Position numbers and translations under genes: made by a program. 64,000 bases of DNA from Mycolicibacterium alvei (GTDB lineage Bacteria > Actinomycetota > Actinomycetes > Mycobacteriales > Mycobacteriaceae). Position 1 is the first letter of the stretch; every line of letters starts with the position of its first letter. The notes beneath the pieces were generated by a model, which was not told the DNA's origin, did not search any database, and saw nothing but the letters and a program-made list of their open reading frames with translations. The stretch spans positions 1,674,001 through 1,738,000 of the forward strand of contig NZ_AP022565.1 in NCBI RefSeq assembly GCF_010727325.1, in the 5' to 3' direction. Positions 62,944 through 64,000 of this stretch are shown here, piece after piece.

Positions 62944-63779
62944 CAGCTCTCCTGATTCTGGCCGAAGAAGAACTCCGCGGCATTGTTGTAGAGGTAGTTG
63001 TCCAGCACGTCTTCCGGCAGATCCAGCGCCAGTGCCTCGGGCACCACGCGTTGCATACGCAGCACGGGGAAATCCGAGGCGAAGATGACCTTGCCTTTCC
63101 CCCGGGTACGCATGAAGTGCAGCAGCGACTCCGGCAGCCGCTTCGGCGACCACGCCGACGTCATCAACCGTAGGTTCTGATACTTGATCAGCATGCGGAT
63201 CGCGATGTCCCACCACGGATCTGCCCCGTGGATCATGCACAGCTTCAACTCCGGGAACCGGACGCACACGCGGTCGAGGTGGATCGGATTCTGCACCTCG
63301 CCCGGGATCGGCGGACCGGGCAGGCCGGTGTTGACGCACAACGGCAACTCGAGTTCCGCGCACTTGGTGTAGAGCGGGTAGTACACCGCGTCACTAGGTG
63401 GGTACTGCCCGTCTCCCCAGAAACTGGGTCCGACAACGGTATAGGCCACCGGCAGGTCGGCGGCTATGGCAGCGAGTTCACGCAACGACGGGATGGGCCG
63501 CAGCAGGTTCACCCCGCCCATCGCCAGCGCGAAGCGGTCGGGATGCGCCTCGACGAACTTCCGCGCGGTGACCGACGGTTTGGCCAGCGAATCCATCAGG
63601 ATGGCCTTCTGCACCCCGTGGGTGTCCATCTCGTCGAGCATCTCCGACAGGTCGATGGGGTCATACATCGACGTCGGGCCCTTGAAGTAATCGTCACGCA
63701 CCTTCTTCATGAAGGTGGGCTGGTTCTGGGTCTCGCCGAAGTGCACGTTGGCCAGACAGTCAATCACCTTGTAAGTCAT
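62943..63779 (-). CDS. Amidohydrolase family (ACMSD-like) protein, 278 aa
   Basis: This short TIM-barrel protein lacks the usual N-terminal D-x-H motif and starts VIDCLANVHFGE. It keeps LKLCMIHGADPWWDIA (His) and VIFASDFPVLRMQR (Asp). It is the third amidohydrolase of the island. It overlaps the upstream AMP-binding gene (ATGA) and the downstream ACAD gene (TGATG), so it belongs to the same operon and pathway. Decarboxylase or hydratase-like chemistry cannot be distinguished. Confidence 0.88.
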   Translation of the reverse strand: MTYKVIDCLANVHFGETQNQPTFMKKVRDDYFKGPTSMYDPIDLSEMLDEMDTHGVQKAILMDSLAKPSVTARKFVEAHPDRFALAMGGVNLLRPIPSLRELAAIAADLPVAYTVVGPSFWGDGQYPPSDAVYYPLYTKCAELELPLCVNTGLPGPPIPGEVQNPIHLDRVCVRFPELKLCMIHGADPWWDIAIRMLIKYQNLRLMTSAWSPKRLPESLLHFMRTRGKGKVIFASDFPVLRMQRVVPEALALDLPEDVLDNYLYNNAAEFFFGQNQES

Positions 63780-64000
63780 GCCTTCATCTCCGCCTGTTGG
63801 GAGGCCAGGCCCTTGGCCCAGCGATAGTCAGCCTTGCCGTTGCCGAGCCGGCGGATCTCCTCGACGAACAGCACATCCTTGGGGAGTTTGAACCGGGCCA
63901 ACCGGGTGGCGCAGTGCTCTCGAAGCGCGGCCGCGTCGACCGTGTCCCGCACCGCCACCAGCGCCACGACCTCTTCGCCCCACCGCTCACTCGGGCGGCC
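63776..64000 (-). CDS. Acyl-CoA synthetase (AMP-binding), C-terminal fragment cut by the window edge
   Basis: Only the last 74 codons lie in the window. They read GRPSERWGEEVVALVAVR, then LARFKLPKDVLF and the catalytic-Lys motif LGNGKADYRW, the typical C-terminal domain of a FadD enzyme. The gene continues to the right. Its TGA overlaps the amidohydrolase ATG. It is the first visible gene of the operon FadD-amidohydrolase-ACAD-ACAD. Confidence 0.9.
   Translation of the reverse strand, partial: GRPSERWGEEVVALVAVRDTVDAAALREHCATRLARFKLPKDVLFVEEIRRLGNGKADYRWAKGLASQQAEMKA

Overview
The window looks like chromosome from a fast-growing mycobacterium (Mycolicibacterium-like). The DNA is uniformly GC-rich. 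It carries F420-dependent LLM oxidoreductases, many TetR regulators, cytochrome P450s and GTG/TTG starts. About 23 kb (4.1-29.9 kb) follows the gene order I know from M. tuberculosis Rv3048c-Rv3063: nrdF2, monooxygenase, TetR, nrdE, nrdI, nrdH, FMN reductase, TetR, dinB2, SDR, TetR, cyp136, ligB and cstA, with extra genes inserted. I saw no insertion sequence, phage, tRNA, rRNA or CRISPR.

Layout. 0-4.1 kb: a small lineage-type island with two unrecognised genes facing left, and an unrecognised beta-rich protein plus a polyprenyl diphosphate synthase facing right. 4.1-13.4 kb: the class Ib ribonucleotide reductase genes, split into nrdF2 and nrdHIE by a Baeyer-Villiger-type monooxygenase, a TetR, a geranylgeranyl-reductase-like flavoprotein, a cupin, an HTH-less LysR-like protein and a DUF5997 protein. 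13.9-30.9 kb: conserved housekeeping and accessory genes, including a DinB2 with Leu14 at the steric-gate position, CYP136 with its TetR/SDR divergon, a stand-alone LeuA-type regulatory domain preceded by a possible leader peptide, an HxlR/methyltransferase divergon, LigB and CstA-YbdD.

31-64 kb: a large catabolic island. It encodes three amidohydrolases (TIM barrel), three LLM oxidoreductases, two intact P450s and one broken P450, a Rieske oxygenase, a BVMO with an esterase-type hydrolase and an epimerase/3beta-HSD-like enzyme, two SnoaL-like proteins, an acyl-CoA synthetase (and the tail of a second), two aldehyde dehydrogenases, a molybdopterin oxidoreductase, an acyl-CoA carboxyltransferase, two adjacent acyl-CoA dehydrogenases, and a DUF35 plus thiolase-fold pair. 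The set is what one expects for activation, hydroxylation, ring cleavage and beta-oxidation-like shortening of a cyclic, probably terpenoid- or steroid-like, substrate. The substrate cannot be read from sequence.

The strongest unexplained signal is a repeated 19-bp palindrome, approximately TACTGTAA-N3-TTACAGTA. I found ten copies, nearly all between divergent genes of the 31-57 kb island. Each has TANNNT (-10-like) hexamers facing both ways. The best copy precedes a P450-TetR operon, so that TetR (51981-52679) is the likely regulator of a regulon that I do not recognise.
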